Shown here in pieces: positions 52,610 to 63,100 of a DNA stretch of 64,000 nt; positions within the stretch are counted from its first letter, which is position 1, and every line of letters begins with the position of its first letter. The stretch covers positions 11,425 to 75,424 of the forward strand of contig NZ_WKLH01000004.1 in NCBI RefSeq assembly GCF_010882175.1, in the 5' to 3' direction. This DNA comes from Mangrovibacterium lignilyticum. GTDB lineage: Bacteria > Bacteroidota > Bacteroidia > Bacteroidales > Prolixibacteraceae. The translations under genes and the position numbers were made by a program. Under the pieces are notes generated by a model. It had not been told where the DNA came from, did not search any database, and was given only the letters and a program-made list of their open reading frames with translations.

Positions 52610-54055
52610 TTGAGAAAAATCGCCTACATATGCCTTGTTATCTTTTCGTTGGGTTACCTGGTTTCCTGCGAAGATGAAAAGTACCTGTCTGCAACCGATG
52701 CAAAGTTGATTTTTTCAGTCGACACAGTTATGTTTGATACTATTTTTACCACTGTCGGATCTACTACACAGCATCTCAAGATTTACAATCCCTATGATCA
52801 GGCCATATTAATTTCGAGCATTCGTTTACACGGGAACGGCGATTCAAAATTTCGGTTGAACATCAATGGCATTTCATCGGACGAATTGTTTGATGTGGAA
52901 CTTCCGCCCAAAGACAGCATTTATGTGTTTGTTGAGGTTACAATCGATCCGATGGGAGATGATCAGCCAATAATCGTTAAAGATTCAATCGAATTTATTA
53001 CCAATACGAATTTGCAGCACGTTAACCTGGTAGCCTGGGGGCAAGATATTGAACTTGTAAAAGATCCGATTTTGCAATCCACAACCTGGACGGGTGAAAA
53101 GCCTTACGTCGTATATGAGAATATCAGTGTTGAGGAAGAAGCCACTTTGACCGTCGATCCTGGTGCTCGTGTCTATTTTCATCAGGGGACGGGTTTATAT
53201 GTGAAAGGTAAGCTCCTGGTGAACGGTACGCTCGAAAAGCCGGTTGTTTTCCAAGCTGATCGGTTGGAAGATGTCTACAAGGATGTACCGGATCAATGGA
53301 ACGGCATTTTGCTGTATTCCGGTAGTCATGACAATGTGTTGAGTTACGCTGAAATTAAGAATGCCAACATTGGCCTTCAAGTCGGGAATATTGAAAATGA
53401 TGGATCTGCTTCTGTGAGCATTCAAAATACAAAAATATACAACCATGCTTACGCCGGTATTTTTGCTCTCAAATCGAAAATTACAGCTTATAATTCTGTG
53501 ATTTACAATTGTGGCTTTTATGCTGCTGCATTATTGATTGGAGGCGAGTACGAATTTTACCATACAACGATTGCGAATTACTGGGGGGGCTATTCCACGC
53601 GCACCCGCACAACTTCTTCATTGATGATTTCTGATCATGTCGTCGTGGAACAGGCGAACGGCAGTAATGTGACTTTTTCCGGCGATCTAACGAAAGCTTA
53701 CTTTGCCAATAGTATTGTTGCCGGAAATATTATCACCGGAAATGAATTAGAACTCGCAAGTTTAGGAGAACTGGAATTCAATTATCACTTTGATCATTGC
53801 TTGCTGCAACTGGCCGATACATTTAGTGTCGAAAATCCCACTTATTACAGTGATGTTCTAAAGAATGCGCTGCCCAGGTTCAAAGATCCGTATGTTAAAA
53901 TGAATTTTGAACTCGATACCCTTAGCGATGCTAAAGACGCTGGTCTTTCTGAAATCGGTCGACTCTTTCCTCATGACATTCTCAATCAAAACAGAACCTT
54001 GGATGCGGCTCCCGATCTTGGTGCTTACGAAAGAGTGGAAGAAAGTTCAAACTAG
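52610..54055 (+). CDS. Beta-helix lipoprotein
   Basis: A 481-residue lipoprotein. Signal and lipobox LVSC (about 16-20) require the TTG start at 52610; no ATG gives a signal. The middle region is rich in hydrophobic strands. From about 170 on, repeated segments such as VDPGARVYFHQGTGLYVKGKLLVNGTLEKPVVF and ILLYSGSHDNVLSYAEIKNANIGLQVG fit a right-handed parallel beta-helix. The function is unknown; such proteins often bind polysaccharide at the outer membrane. The next gene overlaps its end by 53 bp, so they are probably coupled. Confidence 0.8.
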   Translation: MRKIAYICLVIFSLGYLVSCEDEKYLSATDAKLIFSVDTVMFDTIFTTVGSTTQHLKIYNPYDQAILISSIRLHGNGDSKFRLNINGISSDELFDVELPPKDSIYVFVEVTIDPMGDDQPIIVKDSIEFITNTNLQHVNLVAWGQDIELVKDPILQSTTWTGEKPYVVYENISVEEEATLTVDPGARVYFHQGTGLYVKGKLLVNGTLEKPVVFQADRLEDVYKDVPDQWNGILLYSGSHDNVLSYAEIKNANIGLQVGNIENDGSASVSIQNTKIYNHAYAGIFALKSKITAYNSVIYNCGFYAAALLIGGEYEFYHTTIANYWGGYSTRTRTTSSLMISDHVVVEQANGSNVTFSGDLTKAYFANSIVAGNIITGNELELASLGELEFNYHFDHCLLQLADTFSVENPTYYSDVLKNALPRFKDPYVKMNFELDTLSDAKDAGLSEIGRLFPHDILNQNRTLDAAPDLGAYERVEESSN

Positions 54056-55070
54056 TATTTTCATTCTTATTATAGCGGGTTTTTTCGGTAGGAATTGCGT
54101 TGCCCAGAATTCTCCTCCGGATCGTTCCATTTCCGTTATGTTTTATAATGTTGAAAATCTTTTCGACGCGGAAAATGATCCTGTGACCGAAGACGATGAA
54201 TTTTGTCCGGGAGGAATGCGGAACTGGAATAATTATCGGCTGAAAGTAAAGCTGAACCAAATTTCGAAGGTAGTAATGGCGGCTAATGGTTTTGAACCTC
54301 CGGTTATAATTGGTTTGTGTGAGGTTGAGAATCGGCACGTATTGGAACGTTTACTTAGCCAAACTCCACTTGGGCGGTTCAATTATCGGATTGTCCATAA
54401 AAATTCACCCGATAAGCGCGGAATTGATGTTGCAATGTTGTACCGTGCTGATAAACTGGTGCCACTTCGGTACAAATATCATCCGTTGATTGATGGCGGC
54501 GGAGATACTTTGAGCTCCCGTGAAATACTTGAAAGCTCCTTTGGCACGGCCAACGATACGTTGCATGTTTTGGTGAATCATTGGCCATCGCGTTATCGGG
54601 GTCAAGCTGAAACAGAATCCGACCGGTTGTTGGCTGCAACACAATTGAGAAACGTGGTCGAGTCTATTTATAGAAAGGAACCCAAGGCTAAGATTATCAT
54701 TCTGGGGGATTTTAATGATCAGCCGGATAATGCCAGTTTAAAAAATGGACTGAACGCTGTTGTCACGGATCACCCCGAGCAAGAAGGTGAGCTGGTCAAT
54801 CTTTCTGCACAATGGAAGCCAAAGGGAACATTAAAGCATCAGCAAAGTTGGCAGATTTTTGACCAGATCATAGTTTCTGATTTTCTGCTTTCCGGGGAAA
54901 AATTGAGTTGTACTCCGGCTGACACACACATTGTTGAATTCCCCTTTTTATTCGAGGAAGATTCGCGCTGGGGTGGAAAACGTTTGTTTCGCACCTATCG
55001 CGGCTACCGGTATACCGGTGGCTTTTCCGACCATCTTCCGGTGGTGTTGCGAATTCACACAATAAATTAA
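54003..55070 (+). CDS. Secreted endonuclease/exonuclease/phosphatase-family protein
   Basis: About 355 residues from the ATG at 54003, which gives a signal peptide (SIFILIIAGFF, cut after CVAQ); GTG at 54021 is an alternative. The EEP fold has MFYNVENLFDAENDP, GLCEVENR (metal glutamate), VLVNHWPSRYRG, IILGDFNDQPDN and the catalytic GGFSDHLPVVL ending. Substrates in this family range from DNA to phosphoinositides and sugar phosphates. The long overlap with the lipoprotein gene implies translational coupling. Its stop overlaps the convergent cca stop by 4 bp. Confidence 0.85.
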   Translation: MRLPILVLTKEWKKVQTSIFILIIAGFFGRNCVAQNSPPDRSISVMFYNVENLFDAENDPVTEDDEFCPGGMRNWNNYRLKVKLNQISKVVMAANGFEPPVIIGLCEVENRHVLERLLSQTPLGRFNYRIVHKNSPDKRGIDVAMLYRADKLVPLRYKYHPLIDGGGDTLSSREILESSFGTANDTLHVLVNHWPSRYRGQAETESDRLLAATQLRNVVESIYRKEPKAKIIILGDFNDQPDNASLKNGLNAVVTDHPEQEGELVNLSAQWKPKGTLKHQQSWQIFDQIIVSDFLLSGEKLSCTPADTHIVEFPFLFEEDSRWGGKRLFRTYRGYRYTGGFSDHLPVVLRIHTIN

Positions 55071-56479
55071 GACTGAACAGGAGTTAATCCCATTTCGGAA
55101 GCGATCTTTAACATGAACGCAAACGCCTCATCGTGATTGTTGTGTATTTCTCCCTCCAGAATAGCTTCTTTGATGGCATTTTTGATTACACCGACTTCCC
55201 GACATGGTTGCAGTGCAAAGGTTTCCATGATTTCCTCGCCCGAGACAGGGGGCTGGAAATTGCGAACGTGATCCCGTTCTTCCAGGTCTTTCAGTTTCTC
55301 GCGAACCAGTTGAAAGTTTTTCATGTACCTTTTTACTTTCTCCGTATTTTTCGAGGTAATATCGGCTTCGCAAAGAGTCATGAGATCATCGATATCATCG
55401 CCGGCTTCAAAAAGTAATCGTCGAACAGCAGAGTCAGATACTTCTTCTTCCGACAATACAATCGGGCGCATGTGCAATGAAACCATTTTCTGAATGTATT
55501 TCATCTTTTCATTCATGGGCAGTTTCATCCGCCGAAATAAGCCGGGAATCATTTTCTCTCCAATGTGATTGTGGGCATGGAAAGTCCATCCAATTCCGGG
55601 AACGAATCGTTTCGTTCTTGGTTTGGCAATGTCGTGCAGCAAAGCCGACCAGCGTAACCACAGATTGTTGGTGTTGGGCACAATGCGATCCAGTACTTCC
55701 AGTGTATGGTAGAAATTATCTTTGTGTGCTATTCCGTTTCGTTGATCAATTCCCTTCATCTTATGGAGCTCAGGAAAGATCAAGGGGAGCAGGCCCGTTT
55801 TATCAAGCAGTTTAAACCCGATTGATGGCTTGTCCGAAAGAATAATCTTATTGAGTTCTTCGATGATTCTTTCCTTGGAGATGATTTCGATCCGTTCTTT
55901 AAAATCAGAAATAGCCTGAAGTGTTTCATCTTCAATTCTGAAATTTAGCTGGGTTGCAAATCGAATCGCCCGCATCATTCGCAGCGGATCATCAGAGAAT
56001 GTGATGCCCGGCTCAAGAGGAGTACGGATGATTTTCTTTTTCAGATCCCCTATGCCGTCGAATGGATCAATCAGGTTTCCAAAATTGTCCTTGTTCAGAC
56101 AAATGGCCAGTGCATTTATTGTGAAATCTCTACGTTGTTGATCATCTTCCAGGGTGCCGTCTTCAACAATTGGTTTTCTTGAATCCCGGTTGTATGATTC
56201 CTTTCGGGCTCCCACAAATTCAACTTCCCAATCGGCACTTTTTATCATAGCCGTTCCGAAATTTTTGAATACGCTCACTGGTGTTTTGGGCCCCAAACGT
56301 TTAGCAACACGTTTGGCTAATTCAATCCCGCTTCCCAGGGTTACAACGTCAATGTCTTTGGAATTTCGTTTGAGAATTAGATCTCTGACAAAACCACCGA
56401 TTACAAAACAAGCTTGTCCTAACTGGTCAGCTTCTTCTGAAATAACAGTAAATACAGGGTGTTTTAAATGCTCTCTCAT
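55067..56479 (-). CDS. cca: CCA tRNA nucleotidyltransferase (HD-type)
   Basis: A 470-residue class II nucleotidyltransferase. The head has FVIGGFVRDLIL and KDIDVVTLG (catalytic aspartates), RRDFTINALAIC, and the NTP-binding DPLRMMRAIRFATQ motif. An HD domain (about 245-360; LLHDIAKPRTKRF) follows. Class II enzymes add CCA or act as poly(A) polymerase; the tRNA-Met in this window lacks an encoded CCA, which makes a CCA-adding role sensible. Full length; the stop overlaps the convergent EEP gene by 4 bp. Confidence 0.92.
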   Translation of the reverse strand: MREHLKHPVFTVISEEADQLGQACFVIGGFVRDLILKRNSKDIDVVTLGSGIELAKRVAKRLGPKTPVSVFKNFGTAMIKSADWEVEFVGARKESYNRDSRKPIVEDGTLEDDQQRRDFTINALAICLNKDNFGNLIDPFDGIGDLKKKIIRTPLEPGITFSDDPLRMMRAIRFATQLNFRIEDETLQAISDFKERIEIISKERIIEELNKIILSDKPSIGFKLLDKTGLLPLIFPELHKMKGIDQRNGIAHKDNFYHTLEVLDRIVPNTNNLWLRWSALLHDIAKPRTKRFVPGIGWTFHAHNHIGEKMIPGLFRRMKLPMNEKMKYIQKMVSLHMRPIVLSEEEVSDSAVRRLLFEAGDDIDDLMTLCEADITSKNTEKVKRYMKNFQLVREKLKDLEERDHVRNFQPPVSGEEIMETFALQPCREVGVIKNAIKEAILEGEIHNNHDEAFAFMLKIASEMGLTPVQS

Positions 56480-56635
56480 GAATCAACAACTAGCTGTTTT
56501 AAACGATCATAAAGGATTAATATGTCATTTTGTTTAAAACCGTGACAAAATTACAATTATTTCCCTAGTATGAACTGGAAATAAAGTTTTAAATTTAATG
56601 GCATGACAATTGATATTTAGATATCTAAAAAAGTA

Positions 56636-56643
56636 TATATTTG
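56636..56643 (+). promoter_or_regulatory. -7 box of the thioredoxin gene
   Basis: TATATTTG matches TAnnTTTG; an ATTG 23 nt upstream could be the -33 box. The predicted start is about 15 nt before the ATG at 56665. Confidence 0.6.
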
Positions 56644-56664
56644 TATTCATTTAAAGTATGAGCT

Positions 56665-57033
56665 ATGTTAGAACATTTGACCAAAGAAACATTTAAAGAG
56701 AAAGTCTTCAATTTTGAACTCAATAAAGAATGGAAATACGAAGGTGATAAACCTTGTTTGATTGATTTTTACGCCGACTGGTGTGGACCATGTAAAATGG
56801 TTGCTCCTATTTTGGACGAGTTACAGAAAGAATATGGTGACAACCTACATATTTACAAAGTTGATACCGAAGATCAACAGGAATTAGCCGGAATGTTTGG
56901 TGTTCAAAGTATCCCATCGTTACTGTTTGTTCCGGTTGACGGACAACCACAGATGGCCCAGGGGGCACTTCCTAAAACAACTTTTGAACAAGCTATTTCG
57001 GAAGTTCTGAAGGTTGAAAAGCCGGTTTTATAA
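56665..57033 (+). CDS. trxA: Thioredoxin
   Basis: A 122-residue thioredoxin with active site C40-G-P-C43 in FYADWCGPCKMVAP, cis-proline in VQSIPSLLF, and the usual beta-alpha layout. The N-terminus is about 10 residues longer than E. coli thioredoxin but has no signal peptide, so it is cytoplasmic. It should reduce protein disulfides with electrons from thioredoxin reductase. Its stop is only 32 bp from the convergent murF stop, with no terminator between. Confidence 0.93.
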   Translation: MLEHLTKETFKEKVFNFELNKEWKYEGDKPCLIDFYADWCGPCKMVAPILDELQKEYGDNLHIYKVDTEDQQELAGMFGVQSIPSLLFVPVDGQPQMAQGALPKTTFEQAISEVLKVEKPVL

Positions 57034-57065
57034 GAAATTTAATTTAGTGAGTATTGGTCTCTGTA

Positions 57066-58358
57066 TTAAAGATGATCCAAAATCTTTTCGAGGTGAATAC
57101 CTCGGGACCCTTTAATCAGGATCAAGTTACTTTTCATTTGTTTTTGTTGAAATAGGTATTTTGCGAGAAGTTCGATTGATTCGAACTTCTTTGCTTTTGT
57201 AGCGGTTTCAACCTGGCAAAAACTGGGTCCCACCAGGTAGATGTCGTCAAAATCCTGTTCGGTTAAGAAGTCAGCAATTTTCTGATGTTCTTCCTTTGCA
57301 TATTCGCCCAATTCGAGCATGTCGCCCAAAATCACAGTTTTAGAGGAGTGATTGATTTTTTTGAAATTTTCCAACGCTGCCAACATGCTTGTCGGGTTGG
57401 CATTATAGGCATCCAATATGATGCGGGTGGCACCATGCTGAATGAATTGTGAACGGTTGTTGGTAGGAACGTATTTCTCAACCGACTTTTGAATGAGTAG
57501 GGGATCAATGTCGAAATACAAACCCACACGCGCAGCGGCCATGATGTTTTCAAAATTGTAGGAGCCGACTAATTTGGAACGAAAGTAAAGCCAGCCTTTC
57601 GGAAACAGAATCTTGGCTGTCAGAAAATAAGAGGATCCCTCGGATTCGCCTTTTAATTGTGCTTTGTCGCTTGTTCCGTAACTCAAGTGTTCCAGTCCTT
57701 CAGCTTGTTTAAGTAGTAACTCGTTATCAGCGTTAATGAAGCATTTCCCGTTGTTTGACCTTAGGAAATCGTACATCTCCGACTTTGTTTTGATCACTCC
57801 TTCAAACGATCCAAAACCTTCGAGGTGAGCTTTACCCATATTTGTCACCAGTCCGAAATTTGGTTCTGCGATTTTACAGAGTTCAGCAATTTCGCCCGGA
57901 TGATTGGCTCCCATTTCAATAACAGCGATCTGGGTTTCTTCGGTCATTCGGAGCAAGGTTAGCGGCACTCCAATGTGGTTGTTTAAATTCCCTTGGGTGA
58001 AAGTGACGCTGAATCGATTCTTCAGAACTGTTGCAATCAGTTCTTTGCTGGTCGTCTTACCATTTGTGCCGGTAATTGCCAGCACCGGTAATTTTAGCGT
58101 CCTCCTGTGTAGATTCGCTAAATCCTGCAAGGTAGATAAGACATCGTCAACCAATATTATTTTGGGATCATTGGCGTACTTCGGATTATCGACTACGGCA
58201 TATTCAGCACCTTTTTGAAGAGATTCAGCTGCAAATTGATTCCCGTCAAAATTATGACCTTTTAACGCGAAAAATATACTGTTCTCCAGAATATGGCGAC
58301 TGTCTGTTGAAATTGTTGGATATTTTTTGAAAAGTTCGTAGAGTTCTGATGTATTCAT
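57066..58358 (-). CDS. murF: UDP-N-acetylmuramoyl-tripeptide--D-alanyl-D-alanine ligase
   Basis: A 430-residue Mur ligase from the ATG at 58358 (MNTSELYELFKKYPTISTDSR). Domain 1 binds UDP; TGTNGKTTSKELI is the ATP loop; EMGANHPGEI and the NADNELL region are central; DAYNANPTSML and LGDMLELG mark the C-terminal domain. It adds D-Ala-D-Ala to the muramyl tripeptide in the cytoplasm. A terminator separates it from gldJ upstream on the same strand, although the open frame runs on to 58454. Confidence 0.94.
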   Translation of the reverse strand: MNTSELYELFKKYPTISTDSRHILENSIFFALKGHNFDGNQFAAESLQKGAEYAVVDNPKYANDPKIILVDDVLSTLQDLANLHRRTLKLPVLAITGTNGKTTSKELIATVLKNRFSVTFTQGNLNNHIGVPLTLLRMTEETQIAVIEMGANHPGEIAELCKIAEPNFGLVTNMGKAHLEGFGSFEGVIKTKSEMYDFLRSNNGKCFINADNELLLKQAEGLEHLSYGTSDKAQLKGESEGSSYFLTAKILFPKGWLYFRSKLVGSYNFENIMAAARVGLYFDIDPLLIQKSVEKYVPTNNRSQFIQHGATRIILDAYNANPTSMLAALENFKKINHSSKTVILGDMLELGEYAKEEHQKIADFLTEQDFDDIYLVGPSFCQVETATKAKKFESIELLAKYLFQQKQMKSNLILIKGSRGIHLEKILDHL

Positions 58359-58375
58359 AGGGGTATAAAAAAAAT

Positions 58376-58403
58376 AAAACCTCATTGCAAAAATGAGGTT
58401 TTT
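58376..58403 (-). terminator. Hairpin between gldJ-like gene and murF
   Basis: AAAACCTCAT (58376-58385) pairs with ATGAGGTTTT (58393-58402). It is positioned to end the gldJ-like transcript, with murF starting 18 bp further on. Confidence 0.75.
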
Positions 58404-58428
58404 ATCTGTTATATCAATTTGTTTCGAA

Positions 58429-59889
58429 TTAAAATCCTTGCGGGCTTCCGACACGGGTCATCGCACAGCGGAATCCAAGGTCGTTTGTCGATTCTGTTTG
58501 ATCTTTGTAACGACGTGTTCCCGGGACCATCCAATAAGGGCGATCTTTCCATGAACCACCTTTGTAAACACGTATCTTGTCGGTTATTAAAGATGTGAAT
58601 CCTCCGTCAGTACCGTCTGACTGGACATACATGTTTTCAGTATTCAGGTTGTCTTTTTCCATATTCCAGTCTTGGCCTTCAATAATTTGAGATTGATAAT
58701 CTCCATCCTGGAAATTGCGGAAGTCAGCGACTGTATCAACCAACAATTCACCAAACTCATCACGCATTAGGTTTCCGCTTTCATCCTGACGATATTTGGT
58801 GTAAACAGTTCCGCGGAATGGTTGGAACTCGTTTACTTCTTCCTGAGAAAGAGGACGGTAAACATCGGCGACCCACTCGTTAACGTTACCCGCCATACAA
58901 TACAAACCAAAGTCGTTTGGATTATATGAATTTACGGGAGCTGTAATATCTGCATTATCATTTAACGCACCCGCCATACCCATCATATCACCACGTCCAC
59001 GAACGAAGTTGGCATTCATTTGTCCACGTTCTCTGCGGCTATCGTCGCGTAAATAGCTTCCGTTCCAAGGATATAGTTTGCGTTCTGTCAACAATTCACC
59101 ATCTGTATTACCGATTAAGCCGTAAGCAGCGTATTCCCACTCAGCCTCCGTTGGAAGGCGATAGTCGGGAAGTAAAATACCATCTTCCCAACGTATTTTA
59201 CGAGCGTTTCCACTGGCATCTTCAATTGGTTTCTCGCCTTGAGTACCTTCGTACATTCCTGCGAGATAAGTTTCTGTTGTAAATACATTTTGACCGCCTT
59301 GGGTGGCATCGTGCGCTAAAACACCGCGATTAATCAATAGTTGTTCGTTTACACGATCGGTACGCCATTTGCAATAAGCAGTAGCTTGTTCCCAGTTTAC
59401 ACCAACTACCGGATACTTACTATATGCCGGGTGACGCAAGTAGTTATCAAGGTAGGGTTCGTTGTAGGCCAACTCTTCACGCCAAACCAGCGTGTCAGGC
59501 AGTGCCTGCAAATATCTTTCGCGACTTTCCGGGTAAACTCGTTGGATCCAGAATAGATATTCCCGGTAATCAACGTTTGCAACTTCAGTCTCATCCATAT
59601 AAAAAGAAGCAACAGTTACACGGCGGGGTATGTTGTTCCAATCGTACATAACATCTTGCTCTACACGTCCCATCGTGAAAGTACCGCCTTGAATGAATTT
59701 TAATCCAGGCCCGGCAAATTGTGCATAATCTGCATCGTTTTGAAAACCTCCGTTTTCAGGGTTATTATATTCCCAGCCAGTTGTGTTTGAAGAATTTTTA
59801 TTGCTAAATCCACCTCCATCTTTCTTAAACAGACTACAACTGGCGAAGAGCACGGTCAAACCCACGAATAATATGGCCTTAAATTTCAT
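58429..59889 (-). CDS. gldJ: GldJ-like lipoprotein (SUMF1/formylglycine-enzyme fold)
   Basis: A 486-residue lipoprotein: signal with lipobox FASC (about 15-18), a Ser/Asn-rich linker with NTTGWEYNNPENGGF, then a SUMF1-type domain (GGTFTMGRV, FYMDETEVANVDYREYL, YCMAGNVNEWVADVY, GGSWKDRPYWM). Catalytic cysteines of formylglycine enzymes are not evident. GldJ and the paralogue GldK/PorK share this fold; the neighbourhood of murF and porU-porV matches gldJ in other Bacteroidota. It supports T9SS and gliding machinery at the outer membrane. The -7 box TATATTTG lies at 59922-59929 on the minus strand. Confidence 0.75.
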   Translation of the reverse strand: MKFKAILFVGLTVLFASCSLFKKDGGGFSNKNSSNTTGWEYNNPENGGFQNDADYAQFAGPGLKFIQGGTFTMGRVEQDVMYDWNNIPRRVTVASFYMDETEVANVDYREYLFWIQRVYPESRERYLQALPDTLVWREELAYNEPYLDNYLRHPAYSKYPVVGVNWEQATAYCKWRTDRVNEQLLINRGVLAHDATQGGQNVFTTETYLAGMYEGTQGEKPIEDASGNARKIRWEDGILLPDYRLPTEAEWEYAAYGLIGNTDGELLTERKLYPWNGSYLRDDSRRERGQMNANFVRGRGDMMGMAGALNDNADITAPVNSYNPNDFGLYCMAGNVNEWVADVYRPLSQEEVNEFQPFRGTVYTKYRQDESGNLMRDEFGELLVDTVADFRNFQDGDYQSQIIEGQDWNMEKDNLNTENMYVQSDGTDGGFTSLITDKIRVYKGGSWKDRPYWMVPGTRRYKDQTESTNDLGFRCAMTRVGSPQGF

Positions 59890-60110
59890 CTTTCTGAATT
59901 TTCAGTTTGGTTTATTCTCGACAAATATAATTAAATAGTTCAAGTTGAATTGAACAGCTTTTAGAACTTTGATCTAACGCTGCAATGCTTATTCTTATTG
60001 TATGCTTGCTGTCTTTTGTCGTAAAAAGATTAAGGCATACGAAGATTTTAGCTTTCCTGAAATAAACACAGCACAAACTCGTTATTAGTCAGGAATTGTT
60101 AAATTGCCGC

Positions 60111-63100
60111 ATGAGAAAAACGCTCCTTCCGATAATATTATTGCTTCTGTGCATAAATCTTTTAGGAATCTGTCCTCTTTTTGGCAGTTTGCCTCAAGAT
60201 CGGGCAATGACAGGATTATCGCTTGCAGATCAAACGACTCCAGAGCGCTTTTCTGCAGCAGTCCAAACTAGAAATGGTATCGCGGATTGGGTTTCCTCGT
60301 CAGTATTGGCAAGTGGAAAATGGGTGAAAGTTAAAGCTGAAAAGCGGGGAATTTATAAAATCAGTTTCAATACGCTGCGAAGCTGGGGATTTAATGAACC
60401 GGCTTCTGTTTGTTTATACGGGAACGGTGGTTACATGCTTTCAAAGTTGAATAGTGATCCCACGATAGACGACCTGCAACAAAATCCGGTGTGGTACGGT
60501 AAAGATGCCAGCAATGCAGATTGTCTGTTTTTCTATTCGTCAGGAACTGTTGAATGGACGTATTACAAATCGGTTGATGCGTTCAAACACATTGGAAATG
60601 ATTATTCGGATGTCACCTATTTTTACTTGTCCGATCAGGGAACACCAATGGAAGTGCCGGAACTGCCGGAAGAAACTTCCAGTTATACAGATAATGTGAC
60701 GACCTTTTTGGATTATCAGCTTTATGAAGTTGATCAGGAGAACTTGATACAATCCGGGCGACGGTGGTTTGGAGACCGATTTCAAAACGGGCAATCACGG
60801 CAATACAGCTTTACCGTGAATAATCCCGTGACCAGTGAGCCATTCAATATATATACTGAAACCGCAGGTCGGTCTTCTCAGAGTTCGTCTTTTTCTGTTT
60901 ATTACAATGGCGCATTACGAGCCTCTGTGGGGATGGTTGCTGTTGATACCAGCGATCCGATCGGACAATATGCTAATGTTGGACAGGTTCGAACCTTAGT
61001 GTCCAATCCGGACGTTTCGAGTGTTTTGGGATTTGACTATGGGGCATCGAATAGTTCGGCTGTTGGTTGGTTGGATTATATTGAACTCAATGCATACAGA
61101 TACCTGGAGATGGATGGCTCGGTGCTAAATTTCAGGGTACCGCAAAGTGTTGGTGTTGGAAAAGTAAGTCGCTTCAATTTGAGTAATGCAAGTGATAATT
61201 TGCAAATCTGGGATGTGACTGACTATTTGAGTCCCAAAACGGTGTCATACACGAACCAGACGGCTTTGACACAATTCACCTTAATAACAGACTATTTGAG
61301 GGAGTTTGTTGCTTTTTATCCCAATGGAACGATTCCTGAAGCCGAAAAGGTTGAAGATATCTCAACTCAAAATCTGCATCAAATGGATATTCCGGATATG
61401 ATTATTATTAGTCATCCTGATTTTTTGAGCAGCGCTGAAGAACTGGCATCTTTTCACTTTGAAAAAGATCAGATGCAAATCGCGATTGTTGAACCGGAAC
61501 AGATTTACAATGAATTTTCATCGGGAATGCCAGATGTTGCAGGGATCCGCAATTTCTTGCGCTTCTGCTACAATAAATCAACTGATGAATCAGGGCGATT
61601 GAAATATGTGTTGTTTTTAGGTGATGGCTCATATGATAATAAAAATATATTGGGTGAGGGGTTGAATTTTATTCCCACCTATCAATCAGAGAATTCGTTA
61701 TTGCCGACAGCCTCATTCGTTTCGGACGATTTTTTTGTTTTGCTTGATCCGGAGGAAGGGGAGTACAACGGATTAATTGATTTGGGCGTTGGACGAATTC
61801 CCGCAAAAACAGAAGAGGAGGCGCAGGTTGTTATCAATAAGATAAAAAACTACGTTAGTTCTGCTGCCTTGGGTGAATGGCGAAATGTTATTTGTTTTAT
61901 TGCTGATGATGAGGATTCGAATGCGCATGTTTCGCAAGCAGATCGTTTAGCGACGATTGTCAATACTGATATGCAGGCTGTGGCAACGAGTAAAATTTAT
62001 TTTGATGCCTTTACCGAGCAATCAACACCGGCAGGAGATCAATATCCGGAAGTTACGACGGCAATTAACAGCAGGGTGAAAGATGGCGTATTGGTGCTGA
62101 ATTATACCGGACATGCCAACGAAACGGCTTTGGCTGCTGAGAAAGTGCTCGGAGTTCAGGATATTGACGAGTGGACCAACTACAATAAACTACCGGTTTT
62201 TGTGACCGCAACCTGCGAGTTTAGCCGATTCGATGGGGAGGAGCAGTCGGGAGGGGAGCACATTCTTTTTAATCCCAACGGTGGTGGCGTAGCGCTCTTT
62301 AGCACGACCCGAGTCGTGTATTCGAACCCGAATTTTGTATTAAACAGCGAGTTCTATAATCAGCTTTTTAAACGCGATGCAGATGGTAATTACTTGCGGA
62401 TGGGAGATGTGATGAAACAGACCAAGAATGCTGTGTCGACTGGGATAAACAAACGAAATTTCATGTTTTTGGGAGATCCGGCACTTCGGTTGGCAATACC
62501 AAAATACAATGTTGTTACGCGGACAATCAATGGTGTTGATCCTGCGATGCTGATTGAGCCGATTGGTGCGCTGTCGAAAGTAGTGGTTACCGGTGAGGTG
62601 GTTGATGGAGACGGAATTCTTATGAGCGATTTTAACGGTGAGCTGGTTCCGGTCGTCTATGACAAGGAAATGACTGCCGAAACATTGGGGAATGCAGGGC
62701 AAACACCTTTCGAATATAATGTTCGAAACAACAGGATTTACAGCGGTGTTTCCTCTGTGAAAAATGGTCAGTTTGAGTTTACATTCATTGTTCCAAAGGA
62801 TATTTCCTACGCCGTTGGAACAGGGAAGATTCTATATTATGCCAGCAACGATAGTATTGATGCGCATGGGGCGAACTCTGAGTTTATCATCGGGGGCAAT
62901 TCGGGGAACGAAGTCTCCGATATGGAGGGCCCGAAGATGGAACTTTATTTAAATAATCCAACTTTTCAATCCGGCGATCAGGTTGGTATAAATTCACTCT
63001 TATACCTGAACTTGACCGATGAAAGCGGCATTAATACTTTAGGGACGGGCATTGGGCACGATATAACAGCAGTGCTGGATGGTGATTATTCCAATGTGAT

